Below are positions 44,522 to 54,059 of a DNA stretch of 64,000 nucleotides, piece by piece. The stretch covers positions 124,001 to 188,000 of the forward strand of contig NZ_JAACFS010000009.1 of NCBI RefSeq assembly GCF_029051645.1, written 5' to 3'. Numbering within the stretch: the first letter of the stretch is position 1; each line of letters opens with the position of its first letter. The position numbers were made by a program, and so were the translations under genes. This DNA is from Bradyrhizobium sp. CSA112 (GTDB lineage: Bacteria; Pseudomonadota; Alphaproteobacteria; Rhizobiales; Xanthobacteraceae). The notes below the pieces were generated by a model that was not told the DNA's origin, did not search any database, and worked only from the letters and a program-made list of their open reading frames with translations.

Positions 44522-45265
44522 TTAGATCACCACCTCCCGCAACACCCTCCGGCAATCCATCTCATACTCGAGATCGATCACCGGCGGCCGCGCGAAATGC
44601 CAGGTCAGGCCTGAACGCGCGGCGCCACGGCGAACCAGCGCGTCAGTAAAGACGTGGTGGAAGTCGTGGATTGTGTAGGTCTGCACCGCGGTCGCATCCT
44701 TCCAGCCGAACCCGAACTCGCCCATGCGCCGCTCCATCACGCCGGCGACGTAGCGGACCTTCTCTGCAATGCCCTCAGGGCTGACGTCCCGGTAACGGAC
44801 CGTGCGCTCCGCATAGCTCGCGTTGCCTTCCTGCGACTCGCCGCTGCCTGCGATCACGAAACTCGGCATCGCACCCTGGTTCGGGCGCGTAAACGAAAAG
44901 GCGTAGAACGACGGCTCGGCCGGCGGATCGATCTCCGGACAGACGTTGCTGCGCGCCACCGGATTGATCGTACCGTCATAGACGCCCCATTCGCTAAGCG
45001 TCTTGACGTAGTGCAGGTTGAAATTGCGGAACCCCTCGTCGGTGAATGCCGCCGGCGACCGTAATTCACAAGCACAGAACGACGTCAGCGGCCTGCCCGC
45101 CGCCTCTATGTAGCTTGCGATCCGCGCAAAACCTTCGGCCAGCGGCAGCCATTTGTCGAAGCGCACCCGCTCGATCTCAAATCCAGGATTGGCGGCGACA
45201 CCGCCCGAATACTGGAACACGGCGGGAATGAAGCGGTAATTGCCGGCGGGAAAGTCGCTCGTCAT
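44522..45265 (-). CDS. RidA/CnbZ-like deaminase family protein (uncertain)
   Basis: A 247-residue cytoplasmic protein. It opens NYRFIPAVFQYSGGVAANPG and has SFCACELRSPAAFTDEGF, NPVARSNVCPEIDPP and the C-terminal YTIHDFHHVF blocks. From memory this pattern resembles proteins annotated as 2-amino-5-chloromuconate deaminase CnbZ, a relative of the RidA/YjgF group that hydrolyses reactive imines or enamines; I am not sure of the assignment. It is convergent with the peptide permease gene. Such a deaminase would fit near a D-amino acid dehydrogenase. If this assignment fails it should be treated as hypothetical. Confidence 0.55.
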   Translation of the reverse strand: MTSDFPAGNYRFIPAVFQYSGGVAANPGFEIERVRFDKWLPLAEGFARIASYIEAAGRPLTSFCACELRSPAAFTDEGFRNFNLHYVKTLSEWGVYDGTINPVARSNVCPEIDPPAEPSFYAFSFTRPNQGAMPSFVIAGSGESQEGNASYAERTVRYRDVSPEGIAEKVRYVAGVMERRMGEFGFGWKDATAVQTYTIHDFHHVFTDALVRRGAARSGLTWHFARPPVIDLEYEMDCRRVLREVVI

Positions 45266-45326
45266 GTTGGCTCCTTGCTTTTTCTATCTTTTAGCATCGA
45301 GATACACCGGCGTCGCATCTCCCGGC

Positions 45327-45366
45327 ATGAAAAAGCGGCGGCAACGATTTCCCGCTGCCGCCGCTT
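45327..45366 (-). terminator. Rho-independent terminator after the RND efflux operon
   Basis: aagcggcggca (45333-45343) pairs with tgccgccgctt (45356-45366), and on the minus strand it is followed by TTTTCAT. It begins just after the stop of the efflux transporter gene. Confidence 0.88.
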
Positions 45367-45388
45367 GCTATTCTAGAGTTACAAAGAC

Positions 45389-48300
45389 TCAGGTCGGCTT
45401 GAGCCCCGACCTTCCGAGATCGAAATCGGAGATCTCCTTGGTCCGCTGCGAGCCGGCCTTGGCCTGGTGGTCGGTGGCCATCCAGACATAGACCGCCGGC
45501 AGCACGAACAACGTGAACAGCGTGCCGATCGACATGCCCGCGACCACGACGAGGCCGATCGAGAAGCGGCTCGCCGCGCCCGCGCCGGTCGCCGTCAGCA
45601 GCGGGATCAGGCCGGTGACCATCGCCGCCGTCGTCATCAGGATCGGACGCAACCGGATGCGGGCCGCCATCTCGATCGCCGAACGCTTGTCGAGACCTTC
45701 CTTAAGCTGCAATTCATTGGCGAACTCGACCATCAGAATGCCGTGCTTGGTGATGAGGCCGACCAGCGTCAATAGCCCGACCTGGGTGTAGATGTTGATG
45801 GTCGCCACGCCGAAGAACAGCGGGATTAGCGCGCCGACGATCGCCATGGGTACGCTGATCATGATCACCAGCGGATCTCGCAAGCTCTCGAACTGGGCCG
45901 CCAGCACCAGGAAGATGATGATCAGCGCGAAGCCGAAGGTGATCGCAAGCTGGTTGCCTTCCTGCACATATTGGCGAGAATCAGCCAGATAGTCATGGCC
46001 GAACCCGGCAGGCAGCTTTTTGGCTTCGCCCTCCAGGAAGTCCACGGCCTGTCCCACCGTCACGCCCGGCATCGGCACCGCCGAGAAGGTCGCGGAGTTG
46101 AGCTGGTTGTAGTGCGTGAGCGAATTCGGATCGGTACCGGTCTCGATCGACACGATGGTCGAAAGCGGCACCAGTTGCCCGGTGTTGGTCGGGACGTAGT
46201 AGCCGCCGAGCGATTCCGGCGACAGCCGCTTGTCCCGCGACACCTGCGGGATGACCTGATACGAACGTCCCTCGAGATTGAAGCGATTGACGTAATTGCC
46301 GCCCAGCAGCGTCTGCAAAGTGGCGCCGACCTGCGACATGTTGATGCCGAGATCACTCGCCTTGGAACGGTCGATGGAGACGCGCACCACCGGCTGGTTG
46401 AACTCGAGGTCGCTGTCGGACACGATGAACAGCCCGCTCTTGCGCGCGGCGTCCTTCACCTTCGCCATCTCGTCATAAACGGCCTGGAAGCCGGCGGTGG
46501 AATTGACCACCATCTGTATCGGCAGCCCGCCGGGTCCGCCCGGGAGCGGCGGCAGGTTGAACGCGAACGCCTGGACGCCTTCGATCTTGCTGATCTCCGC
46601 CTGCACCAGCGGCTTCAGCTTAATCGAGGAACGCTCGCGCTCATCCCACGGCTTGAGCAGCATGCCGGCAATGCCGCCCTGCGGCCCGTTGATCCCGTTC
46701 AGGACGAAGCGCAGGTCGGTTTCCGGAAATTTGGCAAACGCCTTGTCGAGCTTGTCGCCGTAGAAATCGACATAGTCGATGTTGGCGTATTTCGGCGCCT
46801 TGGTCACCGAGAACACGATGCCCTGGTCTTCCTCGGGCGCGAGCTCCTTGGAAGTGTTCATATAGAGGAAGCCGACCAGACCGAGGATCGTCAGCGCGAA
46901 CAGCCCGGTGATCGGACGATAGTCGAGCGAGCGGTCGAGCTGGCGTCCGTACCAGCGGGTCATCGCGCCGAATACCCTGTTGACCAGTCTCGAGAATCGC
47001 CCTTCGTCCGCGCTCTTCAGGAGGACCGAGCACATCATCGGCGACAGCGTTAGCGCGATCACGCCCGACACGATCACCGAGCCTGCAAGCGTGAAGGCAA
47101 ACTCTCGAAACAACGAACCGGTCAAGCCGCCGAGGAATCCGATCGGCGCGTACACCGCTGCCAGCGTGATAGTCATCGAGATTACGGGACCTACAATTTC
47201 GCGCGCGCCCTGCAGCGACGCCTGTACCGGAGTTTTTCCCTCTTCCAGATGTCGATGGATGTTCTCGACCACCACGATGGCGTCGTCGACCACGAGCCCG
47301 ATCGCCAGCACCATCGCCAGCAACGTCAGAAGGTTGAAGCTGAAGCCCATCGCCAGCATCAGGCTGCAGACGCCGATCAGCGACAGCGGAATCGTCACCA
47401 CGGGAATGATGACCGAGCGGAACGAGGCCAGGAACAGGAAGATCACGACCACGACGATCAGCACCGCCTCGATCAGCGTGTTCTGCACCTCGTCGATCGA
47501 CGACTGAATGAACTTGGTGGAATCATAAGCCACCTTCATCTTCATCGACGGCGGCAGGTTGCGTTCGAGCTCCGGAAACAGCGCGCGCACGCCCTTGACC
47601 AGCGTCAGCGGGTTGCCTTGTGGCGTCGCCTGCACGCCGATGAAGATCGCGCGCTCGCCGCTGAAGGCGACGCTCGCATCCGAGCTTTGGGCGGCGAGTT
47701 CGACAGTCGCGATATCCTCGATCCGCACGAAGCCGCCGTCCTTGGATTTGACGATCATCTTCTTGAATTGATCGAGATTCCGCAGGTCCGTGTTGGTCTG
47801 AACGTTCGAGACGATGAAGTAGCCCTTGGCCTGACCGGCCGCGGCCTGGAAGTTGTTGGCGGCAATCGCCGCCGAAACGTCGCTCGGCGATACGCCGCGC
47901 CCCGCCATCCGCACCGGATCGAGCCACAGCCGCATCGCGAACGTTTGTCCGCCGAGAATGTCGGCGGATGCAACGCCGTCGACCGTCGACAGCACCGGCT
48001 GCACCACGCGTGTCAGATAGTCTGAAATCGCCGACCCCGAGAGTTCTTCGCTGGAGAAGCCCAGATACATCACCGCCGTGGTTTGGCCGGTCGTCTTGGT
48101 TATGACCGGATCGTTCGATTCCTTCGGGATCAGGTATTTGACCGAGTTCACCTTGGCGAGAACCTCGGTCAGCGCCTGATTCGGGTCGAAATTCAGCTTG
48201 ATGTAGACCTGGATCGTGCTGGTGCCTTGCACGGACGACGAGGTGATGTAGTCGACGCCCTCGGCGGAGGCGACCGCCTGCTCGATCGGAGTGGTGATGA

Positions 48301-48484
48301 AGCCCTGAATGAGGTTAGCCGACGCGCCCGGATAAGACGTGGTGATGTTGACCACCGTATTCGACAACTTCGGATATTGCCGGATCGGCAATACGCTGGC
48401 GGCCCTGAGACCGATCAGCAGGATCAGCAGACTCACGACGACCGAGAGGACCGGACGCTTGATGAAGATATCGGTTAAGGCCAT
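45389..48484 (-). CDS. RND multidrug efflux transporter permease (HAE-1/AcrB-type)
   Basis: A 1031-residue inner-membrane proton antiporter. It opens MALTDIFIKRPVLSVVVSLL and has the AcrB-type porter and docking domains. VVDDAIVVVENIHRHLEEG in the fourth helix carries the paired Asp of the proton relay, and GLLTLVGLITKHGILMVEFA lies in the second half. The family exports drugs, detergents or signals out of the periplasm through an outer-membrane channel. No outer-membrane factor gene lies next to it. It follows its adaptor gene by 106 bases and ends at a strong terminator. Confidence 0.93.
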   Translation of the reverse strand: MALTDIFIKRPVLSVVVSLLILLIGLRAASVLPIRQYPKLSNTVVNITTSYPGASANLIQGFITTPIEQAVASAEGVDYITSSSVQGTSTIQVYIKLNFDPNQALTEVLAKVNSVKYLIPKESNDPVITKTTGQTTAVMYLGFSSEELSGSAISDYLTRVVQPVLSTVDGVASADILGGQTFAMRLWLDPVRMAGRGVSPSDVSAAIAANNFQAAAGQAKGYFIVSNVQTNTDLRNLDQFKKMIVKSKDGGFVRIEDIATVELAAQSSDASVAFSGERAIFIGVQATPQGNPLTLVKGVRALFPELERNLPPSMKMKVAYDSTKFIQSSIDEVQNTLIEAVLIVVVVIFLFLASFRSVIIPVVTIPLSLIGVCSLMLAMGFSFNLLTLLAMVLAIGLVVDDAIVVVENIHRHLEEGKTPVQASLQGAREIVGPVISMTITLAAVYAPIGFLGGLTGSLFREFAFTLAGSVIVSGVIALTLSPMMCSVLLKSADEGRFSRLVNRVFGAMTRWYGRQLDRSLDYRPITGLFALTILGLVGFLYMNTSKELAPEEDQGIVFSVTKAPKYANIDYVDFYGDKLDKAFAKFPETDLRFVLNGINGPQGGIAGMLLKPWDERERSSIKLKPLVQAEISKIEGVQAFAFNLPPLPGGPGGLPIQMVVNSTAGFQAVYDEMAKVKDAARKSGLFIVSDSDLEFNQPVVRVSIDRSKASDLGINMSQVGATLQTLLGGNYVNRFNLEGRSYQVIPQVSRDKRLSPESLGGYYVPTNTGQLVPLSTIVSIETGTDPNSLTHYNQLNSATFSAVPMPGVTVGQAVDFLEGEAKKLPAGFGHDYLADSRQYVQEGNQLAITFGFALIIIFLVLAAQFESLRDPLVIMISVPMAIVGALIPLFFGVATINIYTQVGLLTLVGLITKHGILMVEFANELQLKEGLDKRSAIEMAARIRLRPILMTTAAMVTGLIPLLTATGAGAASRFSIGLVVVAGMSIGTLFTLFVLPAVYVWMATDHQAKAGSQRTKEISDFDLGRSGLKPT

Positions 48485-48590
48485 CGCAGATTTATCCCGG
48501 TGAGTTCAGCAGTTTTGGGCGCGGTCTCGTCTCGAGGGCCGCTGCCCGTCTTTCGCCAACGCGGCCCCTCAGGATCGCGCTCATCTGTTG

Positions 48591-49784
48591 TCAGTAGCGC
48601 GGTGGCTTCGCGGGAATCGGCGGTGTCGGATCGGTCGAGATCGTCACGGCGGATCCCGATTGCAGCTTGAGCTGCCCCACCGCCACGACGCGGTCGCCGT
48701 CCTTCAGGCCCTTCAGGATTTCAGCCCGTCCTTCGACGCGCTTGCCGGTCTGCACGAACGTCCGCGTCACCGTGAGGCTGGTTTTGCCGTCCTCTTCCTT
48801 TTTCTCGCTGAGCAGGAAGACCGAGTCGCCATAGAGCGTGTAGTCAACCGCGGTTTCGGGCACGGTGACCACAGGCGGCTTGTCCGGCAGCACCACGGTG
48901 GTGGTCACGAACATGCCGGGCTTGAGGATACGGTCCGGATTCTGGATCGTCGCCTGCACGCGAATGTTGCGCGTTTCGGCCGCGATCTGCGGCTCGATGG
49001 TGGTGATCTTGCCCTCGAAGGTACGGCCCGGATAGGCATCGACCGCGATACGGACGATCTGGCCGACCTTGAGCTGGCCGGAATCCTTTTCCGTCACGGT
49101 GAAGTTCGCATACAGCGCCGACAGATCGGTCAGCGAGACGATCTGCGTGCCGGCCGTGAGATATTGTCCAACCTCGACCCTGCGAACGCCGAGTTCGCCA
49201 TCGAACGGCGCCCGCACCAGCTTCTGCGAGATGATCGCCTCGGTCTTGGCGATGCCGGCGCTGGCCTGGTCGAACGCCGCTTGCGCGGTGTCCACCGTCG
49301 CCTGCGGCCCGACCTGACGCTCGGCCAGTTGCTTGGCGCGATCCAGCGATATCTGCGCCACTCGCTGCTGCGCCTTATAGTTCGCGAGGTCGCCCTGCTC
49401 CGGACCGTCGAACAACTGCACCAGCGGCGTACCTGCCTTCACGCTTGCACCAGCTGTAAACTGGATGTCGGTGATGCGGCCGTTGACGTCGGAGGTGACG
49501 TTGACCTGATGCACGGCGGCGAGATCGCCGACCGCGGTCAGGAGGTTCGGAATGGTCTCGGACTTCGCCGTGGCAACGTTGACGCTCACCGGCGGCGGCT
49601 TGTTGTTCGCGAAGAACTGCGCAATCATCTTGCCGCGGAAGTAGTTGAACCAGACGAGGCCGCCGACCAGCAAGGCCAGCAACAATCCCACGACGATGAA
49701 CCATCGCACCATCCGGACCGGCCGCTTGTGCGTCTTATCGACAATCGGCTTGCCCGATATCTTGTGTTCAGTCACGATATTCAT
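48591..49784 (-). CDS. RND efflux periplasmic adaptor subunit (membrane fusion protein)
   Basis: A 397-residue adaptor. An N-terminal anchor, MVRWFIVVGLLLALLVGGLV, follows a short basic cytoplasmic segment; the rest is periplasmic. The lipoyl half-motifs (VNVTSDVNGRITDIQFTAGA and LVRAPFDGELGVRRVEVGQY) bracket a coiled-coil of about 60 residues. It has no lipobox cysteine. Start ATG 49784 lies one base after the TetR stop codon; a GTG at 49793 would overlap it. Regulator, adaptor and transporter form one operon. Confidence 0.91.
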   Translation of the reverse strand: MNIVTEHKISGKPIVDKTHKRPVRMVRWFIVVGLLLALLVGGLVWFNYFRGKMIAQFFANNKPPPVSVNVATAKSETIPNLLTAVGDLAAVHQVNVTSDVNGRITDIQFTAGASVKAGTPLVQLFDGPEQGDLANYKAQQRVAQISLDRAKQLAERQVGPQATVDTAQAAFDQASAGIAKTEAIISQKLVRAPFDGELGVRRVEVGQYLTAGTQIVSLTDLSALYANFTVTEKDSGQLKVGQIVRIAVDAYPGRTFEGKITTIEPQIAAETRNIRVQATIQNPDRILKPGMFVTTTVVLPDKPPVVTVPETAVDYTLYGDSVFLLSEKKEEDGKTSLTVTRTFVQTGKRVEGRAEILKGLKDGDRVVAVGQLKLQSGSAVTISTDPTPPIPAKPPRY

Positions 49785-49785
49785 G

Positions 49786-50487
49786 TCATGCACTTTCTGC
49801 AGTTACCGATCGTCCCGAATTCGGTGACAGCTCGCCGTCCAAATGAGAAGCAATTGCGGCTTCGGTAAGTCCGATGCCGCGCAGGATGAATTGACAAAGT
49901 TGCCGCTGCAGATCGGCGGCGTTGCCGTAGGAAAGACAGGGCACGGCCGGAAGCCGCGTGAGCGCCGCCATCAGCACGGTGTGGTGCGCGAACCAGAACA
50001 GGTTGAGCGGGTCGCTGCCGATCCGCACCGCATCGCCAACCGCGACCGCGCGTTCGATCGATGTGGAAAATACCGGCCCGATTAGGCCGCCGATCTTGTC
50101 GTAAAGCAGCCGCGCGAATTCGCCGTCGTCGAGATGGCTCGTCGTCATCAGCCGCAGCCGCTGCGCTTCCTCCGGATCCGACCCGTCCGACACCTCGACG
50201 AAATGGCCAACCATGCCCTTGACCAGCTCGACCAGTGTGGCAGTTGAAGGTTCTTGGCCGAGCAGATGTGCGAAATCCGGATCGGCCTCGCACTCCTCGG
50301 TGAGAATTTCGGCGTAGAGCGCGGCCTTGGAGGGGAAGTGCTTGAACAATAGCCCTTCCGAAATGGCTGCGGCCGCTGCCACGCTCTTGGTCGTGGTGCC
50401 GGCAAAGCCGTTGCGGGCAAAGCATCGCTTGGCGGCGCTCAAGATCAATTGCCGCCGCAAATCACTGGTCATGCGCAGGGTAGACAT
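49786..50487 (-). CDS. TetR/AcrR family transcriptional regulator
   Basis: A 233-residue regulator. The helix-turn-helix is ILSAAKRCFARNGFAGTTTK with ISEGLLFKHFPSKAALYAEI, the standard TetR N-terminal domain. The C-terminal ligand domain is variable. As the first gene of the efflux operon it most likely represses it and responds to a pump substrate. Start ATG 50487 fits; a GTG at 50505 in the same frame would lie within the operator palindrome. Confidence 0.92.
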   Translation of the reverse strand: MSTLRMTSDLRRQLILSAAKRCFARNGFAGTTTKSVAAAAAISEGLLFKHFPSKAALYAEILTEECEADPDFAHLLGQEPSTATLVELVKGMVGHFVEVSDGSDPEEAQRLRLMTTSHLDDGEFARLLYDKIGGLIGPVFSTSIERAVAVGDAVRIGSDPLNLFWFAHHTVLMAALTRLPAVPCLSYGNAADLQRQLCQFILRGIGLTEAAIASHLDGELSPNSGRSVTAESA

Positions 50488-50793
50488 GGGGGCGTGAGTA
50501 ATCACTCACCTTGACAGAGTCAAGGATCCATTGCAGCGCACCAAGCGAATTATGTCGCGGGGTGACGTCAAAGACACAGCTTCATCGCGTTGTTTGAGCA
50601 TGACTTTTCCTGGAATCCGGCGCTCACCTTGCCGGCTCATCCTGGATCAGCTGCAACCCCAACGCGCCGCGGATGGTTTCGGAGCTGGAAAATGCGCTCT
50701 GGCTTGACGCCCCGGGAATGGCATCTAAGATAGTTGCAGTTGCGACTAATTTGATGGTCGCTTGCTTAATTTTCCCAAAGAGTGTGCCGGGCC
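50488..50793. other. 306-base divergent intergenic region between tetR and the P450 gene
   Basis: Apart from the tandem dyads at 50494-50523, no gene, repeat family or clear terminator is visible. It should hold the start regions of the efflux operon (minus) and of the P450 gene (plus), whose -10 region may lie near 50760. Confidence 0.6.
50494..50523. promoter_or_regulatory. Tandem dyads upstream of tetR (putative TetR operator)
   Basis: gtgagt-aatc-actcac (50494-50509) is followed after one base by ttgac-aga-gtcaa (50511-50523). On the minus strand TTGACTC near 50524 could serve as a -35 box, with the first dyad covering the -10 area. A dyad of tgagtgattactca form is typical of TetR/AcrR operators, so autoregulation is likely. 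I infer binding from form and position only. Confidence 0.6.
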
Positions 50794-52014
50794 ATGAATT
50801 TGGATGCGCGCGAACTGGCGGCCACCTTCGACCTCGAAAGGCTGACGCGGGAGTTCTACGCCGACCCCTACCCGACCTACCGCGCGCTGCGCGAGACCGA
50901 ACCGGTCAAGCGGCTGCCGAATGGCTCGTATTTTTTGACCCGCTACGACGATCTGGTTGCAGCCTACAAGAACACCAAAGCCTTCTCTTCGGACAAGAAG
51001 AAGGAGTTCTCGCCGAAGTACGGTAATTCGCTGCTCTACGAGCACCACACCACAAGCCTTGTGTTCAACGATCCGCCCGCCCACACCCGCGTGCGGCGGC
51101 TGATCATGGGCGCGCTCTCGCCGCGCGCGATCGCCGGCATGGAGCCCGATCTGATCCGGCTGGTCGACCGCCTGCTCGACGCCATCGCCGCCAAGGGCAA
51201 GGTGGACCTGATCGACGATTTCGCCGCCGCGATCCCGATCGAGGTGATCGGTAATCTGCTCGACGTCCCCCAGGGCGAGCGCGAGCCCTTGCGCGATTGG
51301 TCGCTGGCTATCCTCGGTGCGCTGGAGCCGGTGATCGGCCCGGACGCCTTCGCCCGTGGCAACAAGGCGGTGGAGGATTTCCTGTCCTACCTCGAAGGGC
51401 TGGTGGCGCGGCGACGGGCCAAGCCTGGCAATCCCGACCGCGACGTGCTGACGCGGCTCATTCAGGGCGAAGACAATGGCGAACGGCTGACCGAAAAGGA
51501 GCTGCTGCACAACTGCATCTTCCTGCTCAATGCCGGCCACGAGACCACCACCAACCTGATCGGCAACGGCCTGGTGGCGTTGTCGAACCACGCCAGCGAG
51601 AAACGCCGGTTGATCGAGAATCCCGCGCTGATCAAGACCGCTGTCGAGGAAATGCTGCGGTTCGAGAGCTCCAATCAGCTCGGCAATCGCATGACGGTGG
51701 AGCCATTCGAACTGGGCGGCATCGCGATGCCACCGGGCACGCCGGTGACGCTGTGCATCGGCGCCGCCAACCGCGACCCCGCGCAGTTCGCCGATCCCGA
51801 ACGTTTCGATATCAGCCGCACGCCGAACCGGCATCTGGCCTTCGGCACCGGCGCGCATCAATGCGCCGGCATGGCGCTGGCGCGGCTCGAGGGCGCGATC
51901 GCGATCTCTCATTTCCTCGCGCGCTTTCCGGATTATGCGCTCGACGGCGCACCGGTACGCGGCGGCCGCGTGCGCTTCCGCGGGTACTTGAGCGTGCCTT
52001 GCACGGTCAGCTAG
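50794..52014 (+). CDS. Cytochrome P450 (soluble bacterial type)
   Basis: A 406-residue P450 with no redox fusion, so it needs a separate ferredoxin and reductase, neither of which is beside it. The I-helix is AGHETTTN (247-254), the ExxR Glu/Arg lie in EEMLRFESSNQLGNR, and the haem loop FGTGAHQCAGMALARLEG contains Cys357. No signal peptide. Start ATG 50794 (MNLDARELAATFDL) is preferred over the GTG four codons upstream. Substrate unknown; relatives act on terpenoids, fatty acids or xenobiotics. Confidence 0.9.
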   Translation: MNLDARELAATFDLERLTREFYADPYPTYRALRETEPVKRLPNGSYFLTRYDDLVAAYKNTKAFSSDKKKEFSPKYGNSLLYEHHTTSLVFNDPPAHTRVRRLIMGALSPRAIAGMEPDLIRLVDRLLDAIAAKGKVDLIDDFAAAIPIEVIGNLLDVPQGEREPLRDWSLAILGALEPVIGPDAFARGNKAVEDFLSYLEGLVARRRAKPGNPDRDVLTRLIQGEDNGERLTEKELLHNCIFLLNAGHETTTNLIGNGLVALSNHASEKRRLIENPALIKTAVEEMLRFESSNQLGNRMTVEPFELGGIAMPPGTPVTLCIGAANRDPAQFADPERFDISRTPNRHLAFGTGAHQCAGMALARLEGAIAISHFLARFPDYALDGAPVRGGRVRFRGYLSVPCTVS

Positions 52015-52140
52015 CGCCGTAGGCGAACTGCATCAGTCCTGCGTCGCAAAATCGCAATGTAAGCCACAGACGCCAGGCGAACGATTTCTGCGGTTGCGCG
52101 TTGACACTTCCGGGCGACGAAGCACGAGGGAGTTGAGACC

Positions 52141-54018
52141 ATGCTTCCGCGCGTCGCCCGCGTTGCAACGCTTCTTCTTGGTGTCTCCGCGATCGCGCTG
52201 AGCACCGGCTCATCCGCCCAAATGGGAAGGGGTCACGGTCCAGGGGGCGTGGCTGCGCCGGCAGCACCACCTGCCATGTCCCGTCCAGCGGGACCACCGC
52301 CGGCTATGGCCCGCCCAGCGGCACCTCCGGCTATGGCCCGCCCGGCGGCACCGCCCCCGATGGCTCGTCCTGCGGCGCCTCCGGCTATGGCGCGACCCGC
52401 CGCGCCGGCGATCCGTGCAGCTCCCCCGCCTCAGCGTCCAGCCATGGCCCCGCGCGCGGCGCCGCAAATCGCCGCACCGCCGCGAGCGGCCGCGCCGCGC
52501 ATTGCAGGGCCACGACCCGAGATCCAGCGTTCCGCGCCGTCGCAGCGACCGGCCATGACGAGACCCGAACCGCGCATCGCCGCACCGTCGCGCCCGAGCA
52601 CGCTGCCCGCTGTGGGCGGCCGACCGTCGCGACAGGAGCAGATCGAAACGCGCGCGCAACAGCGTGAGCAGCGCATCCAGCAGCGACAGCAAATTGTGCA
52701 GGAACGCCAGCGCGAGACGCTGTCGCGCCAGAGCACAGAGCGCCAGAACCGGATCGATCGCTTGCAGCAGCGCGTACAGCAATTGCAGTCGCAGCAGCCG
52801 GAAGGTCTCCGGGCGCAACGTGCGCAGGAACGGTTGCTGCAGACGCAGAACCGGTTGCTCCAGCGCGAACAGCGCCTGCAGCAGACCGATCAGGCGCGCC
52901 TGCAGCGGCTGGCGCCACCTCCTTCGGCTGAACGATCCGCCGCTGCTGCCGCCGCGCAGGCTGCAGCCCGCGGACGGTTTGCCGCGCAGTTCCGCAGCAA
53001 TGATGCCTTGCAAGCCCGAACCGCGCTGATGGCCCGCGAGAACCACTGGGCTCCCCGCCACGCTTGGCGGCACGGGCACCGCGCCGCGTTTGTGGCCTGG
53101 CTCGGCCCGGTCTTCTGGCCCTACGCCTATTCCGACATCTTCAGTTACACCTTCTGGCCCCATGCCTACGATCCCGGCTATTGGGCCTACGCCTACGACG
53201 ATTTCGTCGACACGGTGTTTTGGGGTACGGACAGCCCGTACTCCGCTTATGCCAGATATCCCGAACCCGGCGCGGCAATCACCGATTTCCGAGCGCGCAA
53301 GCCTGCAAGCGTGAGCCGGCAGACGATCCGGCAATTGTGTGGCGATCCGGATAAGGGCGTGACCGCCTGGCCAATCGCGGAGATCACGCGCGCGGTCCAG
53401 CCAACGCCCGAGCAGCGCGCCCTGCTCGACGAATTGAAAGCCGCTGCGGCAAAGGCTGCCGATGTGTTCAAGGAATCCTGCGCCGATACCTATGCGATGA
53501 CGCCGCCCGGCCGCTTGCGGGCAATGACGAACCGCGTCAGCGCAACGCTCGACGCGGTGAGGATCGTCCGGCCGGCACTGGAGCAGTTCTATAATTCGCT
53601 GGACGACGAGCAGAAGGCGCGCTTCAACGCGCTCGGCCCGAACGTCGGCGAGCGATCGCCACAGCCGCCACAGCAGGAAGCGAATGCTCAGGCCGAGGCT
53701 TGTGGCGATCCGAAATCCAGCCTCACCCAGCTACCGATCGAACGGATCGAGGCTGTCGTACGGCTGGCGGGCGAGCAAAAGGAGGCGCTTGACCGCTTGA
53801 GCGACGTGACCAAGAAGGCCGTTGCAGGGCTACAAGCTGCCTGCCCGGACGACGTGCCGCTTACGCCGGTCGGGCGGCTGGACACGATGGAGAAGCGGCT
53901 CAAGGCCATGCTCGAGGCAGCCGATTGGGTGCAGGACGCATTGGACAAGTTCTATGCCACGTTGAGCAGCGAACAGAAGGCGCGCTTCAATACGCTGCAA
54001 CAGACCGCAAGCCCCTGA
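52141..54018 (+). CDS. Large exported Spy/LTXXQ-motif protein with Pro/Ala/Met-rich and Gln-rich regions
   Basis: A 625-residue exported protein in four parts. Signal peptide to about residue 28 (ALSTGSSAQ). Residues 38 to about 90 hold tandem PAMARPAAP-type repeats and a basic Pro/Arg-rich tract to about 165. Residues 165 to 270 are a Gln/Arg-rich coiled-coil (RAQQREQRIQQRQQIVQERQ). A globular WxxY-rich patch near 320-370 precedes two copies of the Spy/CpxP-like LTXXQ module at about 415-500 and 530-625 (LEQFYNSLDDEQKARFNALG and LDKFYATLSSEQKARFNTLQ). Spy-type modules act as periplasmic chaperones or envelope-stress sensors; the long disordered front is extra. It is probably anchored in, or bridges, the periplasm. 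Confidence 0.8.
   Translation: MLPRVARVATLLLGVSAIALSTGSSAQMGRGHGPGGVAAPAAPPAMSRPAGPPPAMARPAAPPAMARPAAPPPMARPAAPPAMARPAAPAIRAAPPPQRPAMAPRAAPQIAAPPRAAAPRIAGPRPEIQRSAPSQRPAMTRPEPRIAAPSRPSTLPAVGGRPSRQEQIETRAQQREQRIQQRQQIVQERQRETLSRQSTERQNRIDRLQQRVQQLQSQQPEGLRAQRAQERLLQTQNRLLQREQRLQQTDQARLQRLAPPPSAERSAAAAAAQAAARGRFAAQFRSNDALQARTALMARENHWAPRHAWRHGHRAAFVAWLGPVFWPYAYSDIFSYTFWPHAYDPGYWAYAYDDFVDTVFWGTDSPYSAYARYPEPGAAITDFRARKPASVSRQTIRQLCGDPDKGVTAWPIAEITRAVQPTPEQRALLDELKAAAAKAADVFKESCADTYAMTPPGRLRAMTNRVSATLDAVRIVRPALEQFYNSLDDEQKARFNALGPNVGERSPQPPQQEANAQAEACGDPKSSLTQLPIERIEAVVRLAGEQKEALDRLSDVTKKAVAGLQAACPDDVPLTPVGRLDTMEKRLKAMLEAADWVQDALDKFYATLSSEQKARFNTLQQTASP
52268..52410 (+). repeat. Tandem in-frame repeat, about five copies of a PAMARPAAP-type unit
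   Basis: Units of about 27-30 bases reading ccggctatggcccgcccagc and variants encode PAMSRPAGPP, PAMARPAAP, PAMARPAAPP, PMARPAAP and PAMARPAAP. The near-identical DNA makes length variation between strains likely. Confidence 0.85.
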
Positions 54019-54059
54019 CCACAACTCTGACCCGATCCTCTTGCTGACGAGGTGATCGA

